Below the pieces are notes generated by a model. That model had not been told where the DNA came from and ran no database searches. It saw only the letters and a program-made list of their open reading frames with translations. Positions 1-7,112 of a stretch of DNA of 9,006 nt are shown here, piece by piece. Position 1 is the first letter of the stretch. The number at the start of each line of letters is the position of its first letter. The DNA is from CAYQTO01 sp964420455. GTDB taxonomy: Bacteria > Sumerlaeota > Sumerlaeia > SLMS01. Made by a program: the position numbers and the translations under genes. The stretch is from assembly GCA_964420455.1 (NCBI GenBank), contig CAYQTO010000156.1, positions 1 to 9,006 on the forward strand. The letters are read 5' to 3'.

Positions 1-242
1 AACGTCGTGGGGTCGCTGGACCGGTCGACGGCGGCGAGGATACCGGCCACACGCGCCGGCACATCGATCATCGCGGGCGCGGTGTCCTGGGTCTTGTCCG
101 GTGGGGGCGTGGCGGGCTCCGGGCGCCCCCGGTCCCCGCGATCGCAGGCGACGAGGGCCAACAGCGCCAGCACGCCGATCCATCCGAGGGGACCCCGCGC
201 GCTAGTCTTCCTCGTCGTCCGTCGTCCCGAAGGAGTCGTCAT
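1..242 (-). CDS. Lipoprotein, N-terminal part (runs off left edge)
   Basis: The 80 visible codons start at an ATG at 242-240, inside the 3' end of the MoxR-type gene. A basic n-region (RRTTRK at residues 7-12) is followed by a hydrophobic stretch (residues 19-32) ending in the lipobox LVAC, with Cys33 as the predicted lipidated residue. After the Cys comes a charged, Pro-rich linker (about residues 34-55), as expected for a tethered surface or periplasmic protein. Third codon positions are almost all G or C, which supports this frame. A GAGG lies about 9 nt before the ATG. The first 41 bases overlap the ATPase gene, suggesting translational coupling and a shared process. The mature domain is outside the window, so function is unknown. 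An alternative ATG at 185 in another frame gives an Arg-rich product without a signal and is less likely. Confidence 0.72.
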   Translation of the reverse strand, partial: MTTPSGRRTTRKTSARGPLGWIGVLALLALVACDRGDRGRPEPATPPPDKTQDTAPAMIDVPARVAGILAAVDRSSDPTT

Positions 243-1194
243 CCTCGAGGTCCTCGTACATCTGGGCATCGTCGTCATCGTCGTCGAGGAGTTCGTCCGC
301 ATCGAAGAGGGTGGCGACTTCCTCGTCGGTCAGTTCGCGCATGGCTCCCCGGAGCCGCTCGGACACCTCCCCGGAGTCGAGGAATTCCGCGCCCTCCTTG
401 CCGAGGACAGCCTGGATCGCGTCGGCAAGGAAGCCGGCCGGGTTCTCCTTCTTCAGCGCGCCAATCTTGAGCGCGTAGCGGAGGATGTTGACGCCGTCGC
501 GGCTTGTAAAGGGGTGGTTGCGGCTGTGGGCCTTCTGGAGAAAATCGGCGACGTACCCAAGGATTTCCTCCTCGGCGAAGGGCACGTTGAACTTCAGGAT
601 GCTGAGTTCCTCGTCGCGAGAGGGGAAGAGCACCTCGATCTGGGGCTGGAGCCGCGACTGGATGTATTCGGGGAGTTCGTAGGTCGAGGCGTCATCGTTC
701 ATGGTGACGCAGACGCGAAAGTCCGGATGGGCGCCGATCTTGATCCCGGCGATGATGGACTCCACATAGCGTCGGCGGTCGAGGAGCGGGGCGAGGGAGG
801 CCCAGCTCTTTTCCGACATGCGGTTCCCCTCGTCGAGAATGCAGACGCCGCCAGTGAGCATGGCGGTGACCAGGGGGGACGCGTGGTAGGCGATCTGGCC
901 GGCACCGGCGATCACCGGCGTCACGATCAGGTCCTCGGGCCGGGTGTCCATCGTGCACTGGAGGATATAGACATCGCGGTCGAGGGACTTGGCAACCGCG
1001 TAGGCCAGCGTGGTCTTGCCGACGCCGGGCTTGCCAATGAGCCGCGGGTTCAGGGCCACGTCCTGCTCGTCGACCACCATCCATGCGGCGACAAGCTGCT
1101 CGCGCACGCGATCGTTGCCGATCCAGCGCATGTCCACCGTGTCCGGATGCGCGAGATGGAGATCCACCCCGTCGACTGTGTGGGTTTGGGCCAT
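202..1194 (-). CDS. MoxR/AAA_5-type AAA+ ATPase with acidic C-terminal tail
   Basis: The 330-residue product is a cytoplasmic AAA+ ATPase of the MoxR/AAA_5 (NorQ/CbbQ-like) group, a class known for chaperone-like remodelling or metal-insertion work with partner proteins. Visible motifs: Walker A GKPGVGKTT (residues 54-62), Walker B CILDE (118-122), a sensor-1-like segment VCVTMND (161-167), and SRLQP (180-184), whose Arg181 is the probable arginine finger. The last 30 or so residues are dominated by Asp/Glu, including six Asp in a row (304-309). I chose ATG 1194: the frame stays open upstream to 1347 but would then overlap the EF-G2-like gene. GGGAGG at 1214-1209 is 14 nt from this ATG, longer than ideal; an in-frame TTG upstream is possible but would put the stem-loop into coding sequence. 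The gene is 83 nt downstream of the EF-G2-like gene and overlaps a lipoprotein gene. No VWA-type partner is visible, so the substrate is unknown. Confidence 0.9.
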   Translation of the reverse strand: MAQTHTVDGVDLHLAHPDTVDMRWIGNDRVREQLVAAWMVVDEQDVALNPRLIGKPGVGKTTLAYAVAKSLDRDVYILQCTMDTRPEDLIVTPVIAGAGQIAYHASPLVTAMLTGGVCILDEGNRMSEKSWASLAPLLDRRRYVESIIAGIKIGAHPDFRVCVTMNDDASTYELPEYIQSRLQPQIEVLFPSRDEELSILKFNVPFAEEEILGYVADFLQKAHSRNHPFTSRDGVNILRYALKIGALKKENPAGFLADAIQAVLGKEGAEFLDSGEVSERLRGAMRELTDEEVATLFDADELLDDDDDDAQMYEDLEDDDSFGTTDDEED

Positions 1195-1217
1195 GTGGGG
1201 TTGCGCTGCCTCCCGGC

Positions 1218-1250
1218 GTGGGGCGTTGGGGGAAACCCTTTCCGCCCCAC
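1218..1250 (-). promoter_or_regulatory. Stem-loop between EF-G2-like gene and MoxR-type gene
   Basis: An 8-bp perfect inverted repeat, GTGGGGCG (1218-1225) against CGCCCCAC (1243-1250), encloses 17 nt. Inside it GAAA/TTTC (1232-1235 and 1239-1242) can pair further around a CCC/GGG loop, leaving one asymmetric bulge. On the transcribed strand the structure ends 3 nt before the likely Shine-Dalgarno GGGAGG of the ATPase gene. There is no T-tract after it, so it is not a classical intrinsic terminator. It could be an attenuator, an RNA processing or stability element, or a control on ATPase translation. The role is inferred from position only. Confidence 0.45.
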
Positions 1251-1277
1251 TTCGGATGGTCAAGCGGCGCGGCGCCT

Positions 1278-3374
1278 CTAGTGTTCCGCTTCTTCGTGTT
1301 CGATCTTCGCCTCGGCGACGACCTTCTCCTGAATGTGGGGGGGACACGGCTCGTAATGGGAGAACTCGCTCGCGAAAATCGATCGCCCCTGGGTCATCGA
1401 CCGCAAATCCCGGCTAAAGGTCCCCATTTCGCCCTGGGGCACGTCGGCGGTGATCCGGACGTTTCGGCCAAGCTGCTCGTTTCCGCCAATCCGCCCGCGA
1501 TGGCTCGAGAGAAAGCCCATGATGTCGCCCATGTAGTCCGAGGGCACCTCGACGACGACCTTCATGATCGGCTCGAGGATCACCGGCGCCGCCTTGGGCA
1601 GGACCGCCTTGACGGCCATGGAGGCCGCCACCTGGAAAGCCATGTCGCTTGAATCAACCGCGTGGTAGGACCCGTCGTAGCACGAGGCGGAAACATCAAC
1701 GAGCGGGTACCCGGCGAGGATCCCCCGCTCGAGCGCCTCCCGGACCCCCTTCTCCACGCCGCCCTGATAATTCGTCGGGATCACGCCCCCCACGATTTTC
1801 CAATGGAACTCGAAGCCACCGCCCCGGGGCAGCGGCTCGAACTTGATATGACAATCGCCATACTGCCCACGGCCGCCCGACTGCTTCTTGTACTTCCCCT
1901 GGCCCTGTGCGGTCTTGGTGATCGTCTCGCGATACTGGACCCGGGGGGGCTCCATCACCACCTCAACCTTCGAGGCCGTCTGCAGGCGCTCGACCGCCAC
2001 CTCCAGGTGGGTGTCTCCCATGCCATGGAGAAGCGTCTGGCGCAGGAGCGAGTCGCGCTCCAGGCGCAGCGTCGGGTCCGCATCCAACAGGCGATGGATC
2101 GCCATCGAAATCTTGTCCTCGTCGCTCTTGTTCTTCGCATGGATCGCCATCGACACCGTGGCGGCGGGCATGTGCGTGGGCACATACTTGGGATTGGGCT
2201 CCTTGGGGTCCACCAGGGTATCGCCGGTGTGGACGTCCGAGAGCTTGGCGAAGGCACCGATGTCGCCCGTCATGATCCGATCGACGCTGACCTGCGACTT
2301 GCCGCGCAGGGCAAACACGTGCCCCGCCTTCATGGTGTTCCCGTTGCTCATGTTCATGATCGGGCAATCGCCGGTCACACTGCCGGTGACGACCTTGAAG
2401 AGCGACAACCGCCCTGCGTAGTCGTCGTTCACCGTCTTGAAGACGAAGGCGCTGAAGGGCTCGTTGGGATCCATGGCACGGCGGAAAATCTCGCTGTCGG
2501 GATCCTCCGCGTCCTTGTACGCGCGGAAGCCCCCCCGCTGGTCCGGCGAGGGGCACTCGTCGAGGAGGAAATGGATCAGCCCGGAAAGGCCGATCTCCTT
2601 CTCGGCGGAGCAGCACACGACGGGAACGAATCGGCCGCTCTGGAGATCCTCGCGCAGGCCAAGACGGAGCTCCTCCTCACTGAGCGTTTCCGCCTCGAGG
2701 AACTTCTCCGTTAGGTCGTCGTCCCCCTCGGCAGCCGCTTCGATGAGCGCCTTGCGCGCGGCGACCGCCGCCTCCTTCATCTCCTCGGGGATCTCCTCCT
2801 TCGATTTCCTGCCGCCCTCGTCAAAGATTGCCTTCATGTCCAGCAGGTCGATGACCCCCCTGAAGGAATCCCCCTCGCCGATGGGAAGCGTCACCGGAAT
2901 CGTGTGGGCCTCGAAGGCCTCGTCGATGGACTTCATGGTGGCTTGAAAGTTCGCCCGCTCCTTGTCCATCTTGTTCACCAGAATGGCGATGGGGATGTCG
3001 TACTCCTTGGCAAAGCGCCAGGCGAACTCGGTCCCGACCTCGACGCCGGCCTCCGCATCCACGACGATGAGAGCCATTTCCGAGATGCGGATGGCGTTCT
3101 TGATCTCGCCCACGAAGTCGCGGTACCCGGGGCAGTCCAGGAGGTTGATCTTGAACTCGTCGTGCTCGATCGGGAGGAGCGTGGCGTTGATCGACACCTT
3201 GCGGCTCTTCTCGAGGGGATCGTAGTCGGATTGGGTTGTCCCCGCCTCGGTGGTGCCCCGGCGGTCCACCAGGCCGTGGATGTGCAGCAGCGCTTCCGCC
3301 AGCGTCGTCTTCCCGCTGCCGGAGTGGCCGGCCAGCGCGACGTTGCGGATTTGGTGGGTTTGGTAGACTTTCAT
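1278..3374 (-). CDS. fusA2: EF-G2-like translational GTPase (elongation factor G paralogue)
   Basis: The 698-residue product has the length and five-domain order of EF-G. G1 is AGHSGSGKTT (residues 15-24), the switch I threonine region is GTTQSDYDP (45-53), G3 is DCPGYRD (80-86) and G4 is NKMD (134-137). CCSA later in the G domain fits G5. Domain IV has SGGRGQYG and SYHAVDSSD; domain V has SDYMGDIMGFLSSHRG. The G1 and G3 forms match the EF-G2 paralogues of Thermus and mycobacteria rather than canonical EF-G (AHIDAGKTT, DTPGH). Tyr84 sits where the catalytic His of translational GTPases normally is. EF-G2 proteins are ribosome-related GTPases of unsettled role, so this is probably not the housekeeping factor. 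Start: ATG 3374 is 6 nt from AAAGGA; the in-frame ATG at 3380 abuts that site and ATG 3410 has no such support. The gene is divergent from tenA. Confidence 0.93.
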   Translation of the reverse strand: MKVYQTHQIRNVALAGHSGSGKTTLAEALLHIHGLVDRRGTTEAGTTQSDYDPLEKSRKVSINATLLPIEHDEFKINLLDCPGYRDFVGEIKNAIRISEMALIVVDAEAGVEVGTEFAWRFAKEYDIPIAILVNKMDKERANFQATMKSIDEAFEAHTIPVTLPIGEGDSFRGVIDLLDMKAIFDEGGRKSKEEIPEEMKEAAVAARKALIEAAAEGDDDLTEKFLEAETLSEEELRLGLREDLQSGRFVPVVCCSAEKEIGLSGLIHFLLDECPSPDQRGGFRAYKDAEDPDSEIFRRAMDPNEPFSAFVFKTVNDDYAGRLSLFKVVTGSVTGDCPIMNMSNGNTMKAGHVFALRGKSQVSVDRIMTGDIGAFAKLSDVHTGDTLVDPKEPNPKYVPTHMPAATVSMAIHAKNKSDEDKISMAIHRLLDADPTLRLERDSLLRQTLLHGMGDTHLEVAVERLQTASKVEVVMEPPRVQYRETITKTAQGQGKYKKQSGGRGQYGDCHIKFEPLPRGGGFEFHWKIVGGVIPTNYQGGVEKGVREALERGILAGYPLVDVSASCYDGSYHAVDSSDMAFQVAASMAVKAVLPKAAPVILEPIMKVVVEVPSDYMGDIMGFLSSHRGRIGGNEQLGRNVRITADVPQGEMGTFSRDLRSMTQGRSIFASEFSHYEPCPPHIQEKVVAEAKIEHEEAEH

Positions 3375-3547
3375 GGGCATTCCTTTGCTGGGTTTTTCCG
3401 GCGGGCGCACCCGCGCCGCCTAGGGCAGGGTGGACCGTCCATAACGGGTCTCAGACTCGCAAAGGGCAAGCAAACTTAGACCGATTGTGTCGTTCTCGTT
3501 TGTTTTGCCACACATCCCTCAATCCTCCCCCAAAACGGAGTGCCTCC
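3375..3547. promoter_or_regulatory. Divergent intergenic region, EF-G2-like gene / tenA
   Basis: This 173-bp spacer separates two divergent genes and must hold both start regions. The part at about 3455-3535 is clearly poorer in G and C than the rest of the window, as expected for promoters. On the minus strand the best sigma-70-like pair is TTGCCC, 17 nt, CGTTAT, which is only a weak match. On the plus strand GGAG at 3537-3540 is a good Shine-Dalgarno, 7 nt before the tenA ATG. I looked for the thi-box of a TPP riboswitch before tenA and did not find it. No terminator or strong operator palindrome is obvious. Confidence 0.5.
3381..3386 (-). promoter_or_regulatory. Ribosome binding site deciding the EF-G2-like start
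   Basis: AAAGGA on the minus strand lies 6 nt before ATG 3374 but directly abuts the in-frame ATG at 3380. This spacing favours 3374 (protein beginning MKVYQ) over 3380 (MPMKVYQ) and over the longer open frame from 3410. Confidence 0.65.
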
Positions 3548-4210
3548 ATGTCCCTTACGAACCGCTTCTGGCAGGAAGCACAGCCCGTCTACGAGGCGAT
3601 TCTCGGTCATCCATTCCTTCGTGGGCTCACCGATGGATCGCTCGACGAGGCCGCTTTTCGCCACTACGTCATCCAGGATTCCCTCTACCTCCGCGACTAT
3701 GCCCGTGGGCTCGCCCTCCTCGCCGCCAAGGCGCCCCATGACGACGCCCTCATGATGTTCTGCGACCACGCCAGGGGGGGCATCCTTGTGGAGCGCGACC
3801 TCCACGATGGGTTCCTTGCCCACTGGGGGATGACCGAGGCCGGGGTCCTCTCGACGCCGAAGGCACCCACCTGCACCATGTACACGTCGTACCTCCTGCG
3901 CGTGGCGTACGAACGCCCCTGGTTCGAGGCCATGGCCGCCTTCCTGCCCTGTTACTGGATCTACTGGGAGGTGGGAAAGGAACTGGGCCGGGCCGGATCG
4001 CCAAACCCCCAGTATGCCCGATGGATTCAGACTTATGAAGGCGAGGAATTCGGGGCCCTCGTGCGCCAGGTCCTCGAACTGACGGACTCCCTTGCCGGCC
4101 AGACCACCCCTGCCCAACAGGACGCCATGGCCGCCCACTTTCTTGTCACGGCCCGAATGGAGTACCTCTTCTGGGATATGGGGTTCCGCCGCGAGCAATG
4201 GCCCGTCTGA
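3548..4210 (+). CDS. tenA: TenA family aminopyrimidine aminohydrolase (thiaminase II)
   Basis: This 220-residue cytoplasmic all-helical enzyme is expected to hydrolyse the amino group of aminopyrimidine thiamin breakdown products to yield HMP for thiamin salvage; family members can also cleave thiamin. The active-site set known from Bacillus subtilis TenA is present at identical residue numbers: Asp44, Tyr47, Tyr112, the nucleophile Cys135 (in LPCYWIYW), Tyr139, Tyr163 and Glu205 (in MEYLFWD). Length is typical for the family, so it looks intact and active. ATG 3548 is chosen because GGAG lies 7 nt upstream and the protein then aligns from its first helix; the frame is open further upstream to 3236 but that part overlaps the divergent GTPase gene. 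No other thiamin genes are in the window. It may be transcribed alone or lead into the protease operon 89 nt downstream. Confidence 0.96.
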   Translation: MSLTNRFWQEAQPVYEAILGHPFLRGLTDGSLDEAAFRHYVIQDSLYLRDYARGLALLAAKAPHDDALMMFCDHARGGILVERDLHDGFLAHWGMTEAGVLSTPKAPTCTMYTSYLLRVAYERPWFEAMAAFLPCYWIYWEVGKELGRAGSPNPQYARWIQTYEGEEFGALVRQVLELTDSLAGQTTPAQQDAMAAHFLVTARMEYLFWDMGFRREQWPV

Positions 4211-4299
4211 CTCGCCCCCGCTCTTTTCATTGCGAGCCCCTTCCCCTGCCACCTAACGTCCCCAACTCCGCCCTGACGGGTGTCCCTCCTGGAGGAATC
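4211..4299 (+). promoter_or_regulatory. tenA-protease spacer with candidate promoter and strong RBS
   Basis: This 89-nt gap is the only one of this size in the plus-strand run. A weak sigma-70-like pair, TTGCGA (4230-4235) and TAACGT (4254-4259) with an 18-nt spacer, could give the downstream operon its own promoter. A 5-bp inverted repeat CTCGC/GCGAG (4211-4215 and 4232-4236) lies just after the tenA stop, too weak to call a terminator. GGAGG at 4291-4295 is a strong Shine-Dalgarno 4 nt before GTG 4300 and fixes the protease start there. Confidence 0.4.
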
Positions 4300-5292
4300 G
4301 TGCGACTCAAGCTCCTTATCCTGTTCGCGTTTCTGGCGCTGGCACCTGCCGGATTTGGCCAGTCCACCCCGGAACCCGGGGCCGCCACGACCTACTGGCG
4401 GTTACAGGGGGGCGGCGAAATCGTCGGCCTGCCTGTGAAGGAGACGCCCGACGAGATCTTCGTCGATATAGGCCCCCGGATCATCAGCCTCCCGATGGGC
4501 TCCATCGTGTCGAGCAGCCCGCTGGATGAACTCGATGGCAAGGACGCCAACGCCGGCCAGGCCGACGGTGTCTTCGACCCCGAGACCGGATCGGTTGTTT
4601 TCTCCCCGCGCAGCGACCAGGAGCAGCTCCTGTCCCAGCAGGACGTCCTCGACCGGGTGAAGCGCAGTGTCGTGCTCGTCTCGAATCCGGGAGGGCTCGG
4701 CACCGGATGGATCATCGACAACGATGGGCGCCTTGTCACCAACCACCATGTGACCGGTAACGAGGTCTATCAGACCGTCACGCTGTTTATCAAGGAGGGG
4801 GACCAGTGGCGCAAGGAGGCCATCCGCAACTGCGAGGTGGAGGCCTTCAGCACGCTGCTGGACATTGCGGTGGTGAAGCTTGACATGGAGCAGGTCCGCG
4901 AGAAGGGCATCGAACTGTACCCGATCGAGATTGCGGCGCCCGGCGAGCTGGAAACCGGCGACGTTGTCTATGCGGTGGGCAACCCCGGTATGGGCTTCAT
5001 GGTGCTCGACCATACGGTAAGCGAAGGGATCGTGTCTTCGCTGGCGCGGAACTTTAACGACGTGGTCTATCTCCAGACGACGGCGCCGGTAAACCCGGGC
5101 AACTCTGGCGGGCCGCTGGTGAATCGCCGCGGCGAGGTGGTCGGCCTCGTCACCCTGAAGGCGATGTTTCAGGAGGGCGTCGCCTTCGCACTCCCCGTCG
5201 ACTACATCCATCACTTCCTCCGGCACACGAGCGCCTTCGCCCTTACCGAGGCGAATCGCAACCGTGGCTTCCGGTACCACACGCCCGAATGA
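4300..5292 (+). CDS. Exported HtrA/trypsin-like serine protease without PDZ domain
   Basis: The 330-residue product starts at GTG 4300, supported by a GGAGG 4 nt upstream and by the signal peptide beginning immediately (RLKLLILFAFLALAPAGFG), with cleavage near residue 20-21. Residues 32-75 look like a small beta-rich module (WRLQGGGEIVGLPVKETPDE, then a FVDIG...ISLPMGSI pattern). The S1C-like protease domain follows, with catalytic His150 (TNHHV), Asp188 (LLDIAVVKL) and Ser269 (NPGNSGGP). All three are intact, so it should be active in the periplasm or outside. Only about 60 residues follow the active Ser, so there is no room for the PDZ domain usual in DegP/HtrA. The frame stays open back to ATG 4198, which would lie within tenA and bury the signal peptide. 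It overlaps the next gene by ATGA. Cleavage target unknown. Confidence 0.9.
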   Translation: MRLKLLILFAFLALAPAGFGQSTPEPGAATTYWRLQGGGEIVGLPVKETPDEIFVDIGPRIISLPMGSIVSSSPLDELDGKDANAGQADGVFDPETGSVVFSPRSDQEQLLSQQDVLDRVKRSVVLVSNPGGLGTGWIIDNDGRLVTNHHVTGNEVYQTVTLFIKEGDQWRKEAIRNCEVEAFSTLLDIAVVKLDMEQVREKGIELYPIEIAAPGELETGDVVYAVGNPGMGFMVLDHTVSEGIVSSLARNFNDVVYLQTTAPVNPGNSGGPLVNRRGEVVGLVTLKAMFQEGVAFALPVDYIHHFLRHTSAFALTEANRNRGFRYHTPE

Positions 5293-7112
5293 GTCGCCTC
5301 GCCCTCTTCCTGTTTCTGGCTGTGATGGCCCTCGGTGGGCCACCGCAGGTGTCGGCGGAAATCCGCATCCCGCGCGAAGCCCACACGGCCCTCTGGGTCG
5401 GGAACGTGCCCGCCGCCATGGAGAACCTCGAGGCCTCGCCGCTCGCCCGCGTCCTCGCCGATACCGAGGTCGGTCTCGCCCCCGGCGATGCAGCCATCAG
5501 CCAATCCCTCTCCCTGCTTCCCATCTCACCCGGCGATCCACTCTTCCCCGTCTGGACCAGGCTCGTGCCGTTCATGGACATGCGGTTGCGTGGAGCGCGG
5601 GAGGCCGCCACGGCCGTCTTCCCCCTCACCGTCGAGAAGCTTGCGGAAACCTTCGATGGCCAACTCGCCGTCTACTCCACCCTGTACGACCTCTACACCG
5701 AGAACAATGTCGAGATCGTTGAATGGGATCTGGTGGTGGTGGCGGAGTTTTCCGAGGAGCGGAGGCCCGAGGTCGAGCGCCTTGTCGACTCGCTCCTCGC
5801 GTCGGTCCCCCGCGATGCCCGGCGCCGCAAGGTCGACTTCCTCGGCGAGGAATACTTCCACATCGAGTACTTCATGGACGAGGAAGTCGGATTCGATGGG
5901 GGGCCGCCGCGCGACGATGGGCTCAATCTCGTCCAGGAAATCCCCATCATTATCGAGTACGGCTATGTAGACGACAAGTTGCTGTTGGCGGAGGGCCGGG
6001 GCGAACCCCTCAAGAAGGCAATCCGCGCCCTCAAGTCCGAGGCCGATGGTGCCCGCCTCGACGGCCATCCCGGTTACCAGCGGGCTGCCGCCACGCTGGG
6101 CGATGTTGACGGACAGTTCCACTTCTACTTCGACATTCCCCATCACCTGCGCGAGCTGAAGGACCAGCGGAGCCAACGCGAGATGCTCCAACTGGCCCAG
6201 GCGATCGGGCTCGGCCAGTGCGGCCCTGTTGTGGCCCGGGGCGATCTCGGCCCCGCCGGCATGCACGTCCACGCCGCGCTCCCCATCAGCGGCGAGCCGA
6301 GCGGTCTCTTCGCCATCTTCGCCGGTGCGCCGGAAAATGACTTTCAGCAACTTGCCCTTGTTCCCGCCAACGCCGAACTCGCCGCCAGCCTGACGGTCGA
6401 CCTTGCTCAACTTTACGCCCAATACCGTGCGGCCATGCTCGTCATTGACCCCAACGCCCAAAGGATCAGCGACGCCGCGGTCTCCACCGTTGAAGGGCTG
6501 ACCTCCGTCGATTTCGAGGACGACATCCTCGCGTACATGAACGGCGAGATGGTGAACTACTACTACCGCGAGGAGTCGGAGGGCCTTGCGGGAGGGTTCT
6601 ACTTCCCGTTGGGCGGGGGCGCCACTTCGGTCGATACGATCAACGGCGTGATCCGGCGTCTCAACGAGGCACAATCGGCGCTGTTCGACGTCGAGGAAGG
6701 GCGCATCGAGGGACAGACGGTCTGGGAGTCGAAGTCGCCGGCGACGCCGGGCGCACGACCCGGGACGTTTCTCGGCGCGACGACCCGTGGGCTGATCATG
6801 GCGACCAATGGTGCCGAGCTGCGGGCGCTTCTGGGCCGCATGATGGACGACCGCGCCGGCTCCCGGCTTCTCGAGGACGACACCTTCCGAACGCTCGTTC
6901 GAGGCGTCCCCAGGCGAGGCGCCCGCGGGTTTGTCTATCAGACACCGGACGCCGTGGCGACACACCTTCGGCGCCGCCTCCCCGCCGAGGCCCGTCTCAC
7001 CACCGAGCAGATCCGCGATCGCGTGGGCCCGTTCTGGTGGAACCTCGCCTGGGAGCAGGCCACCCTCCGCCTTTCCGTTCATCTTGAACCTGCGGAGAAC
7101 GCAGCGCCGTGA
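5289..7112 (+). CDS. Large exported protein of unknown function (DUF3352-like)
   Basis: The 607-residue product has a Sec signal peptide (hydrophobic residues 4-16, likely cleavage after VSA at residue 23) and no later membrane segment, so it is probably periplasmic or secreted. The mature start reads like DUF3352-type proteins of planctomycetes and others: a strand with 'HTALWVGNVPAAMENLEASP' (from about residue 32) followed by LARVLAD. Repeated alternation of beta stretches (EWDLVVVAEF, GQFHFYFDI) and helices suggests two related halves. It has no recognisable catalytic motif. The last 30 residues are aromatic (FWWNLAWEQ). The start ATG overlaps the protease stop as ATGA and the stop overlaps the next GTG, so it is translated with both neighbours. 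A role as substrate, partner or inhibitor of the protease is possible but purely inferred. The DUF3352 assignment is by overall look and is uncertain. Confidence 0.85.
   Translation: MSRLALFLFLAVMALGGPPQVSAEIRIPREAHTALWVGNVPAAMENLEASPLARVLADTEVGLAPGDAAISQSLSLLPISPGDPLFPVWTRLVPFMDMRLRGAREAATAVFPLTVEKLAETFDGQLAVYSTLYDLYTENNVEIVEWDLVVVAEFSEERRPEVERLVDSLLASVPRDARRRKVDFLGEEYFHIEYFMDEEVGFDGGPPRDDGLNLVQEIPIIIEYGYVDDKLLLAEGRGEPLKKAIRALKSEADGARLDGHPGYQRAAATLGDVDGQFHFYFDIPHHLRELKDQRSQREMLQLAQAIGLGQCGPVVARGDLGPAGMHVHAALPISGEPSGLFAIFAGAPENDFQQLALVPANAELAASLTVDLAQLYAQYRAAMLVIDPNAQRISDAAVSTVEGLTSVDFEDDILAYMNGEMVNYYYREESEGLAGGFYFPLGGGATSVDTINGVIRRLNEAQSALFDVEEGRIEGQTVWESKSPATPGARPGTFLGATTRGLIMATNGAELRALLGRMMDDRAGSRLLEDDTFRTLVRGVPRRGARGFVYQTPDAVATHLRRRLPAEARLTTEQIRDRVGPFWWNLAWEQATLRLSVHLEPAENAAP

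Noticed and set aside
7..1281. 424-codon open frame on the plus strand opposite the MoxR-type gene
   Set aside because: It mirrors the real minus-strand gene; high GC removes stops from the antisense frame. The product has no recognisable domain, while the minus strand has a full AAA+ motif set.
1662..2714. 350-codon plus-strand open frame opposite the EF-G2-like gene
   Set aside because: Antisense shadow; low-complexity His/Arg/Leu-rich product and no start signal, against a complete EF-G on the other strand.
3375..3547. TPP riboswitch upstream of tenA
   Set aside because: TenA genes are often under TPP riboswitches, but the conserved CTGAGA and downstream thi-box pattern are absent from this spacer.
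4211..4236. Intrinsic terminator after tenA
   Set aside because: Only 5 bp of stem with a 16-nt loop, and no T-run after it.
3476..4252. 258-codon minus-strand open frame opposite tenA
   Set aside because: TenA on the plus strand has every active-site residue; the antisense product resembles nothing and has no ribosome site.
4286..4296. CCTCC-T-GGAGG as a hairpin hiding the protease ribosome site
   Set aside because: A one-base loop cannot form; closing it properly leaves only about three pairs, so sequestration is not credible.
5526..7082. 518-codon minus-strand open frame opposite the DUF3352-like gene
   Set aside because: Typical antisense shadow in GC-rich DNA; the plus frame has a signal peptide and precise overlaps with both neighbours.
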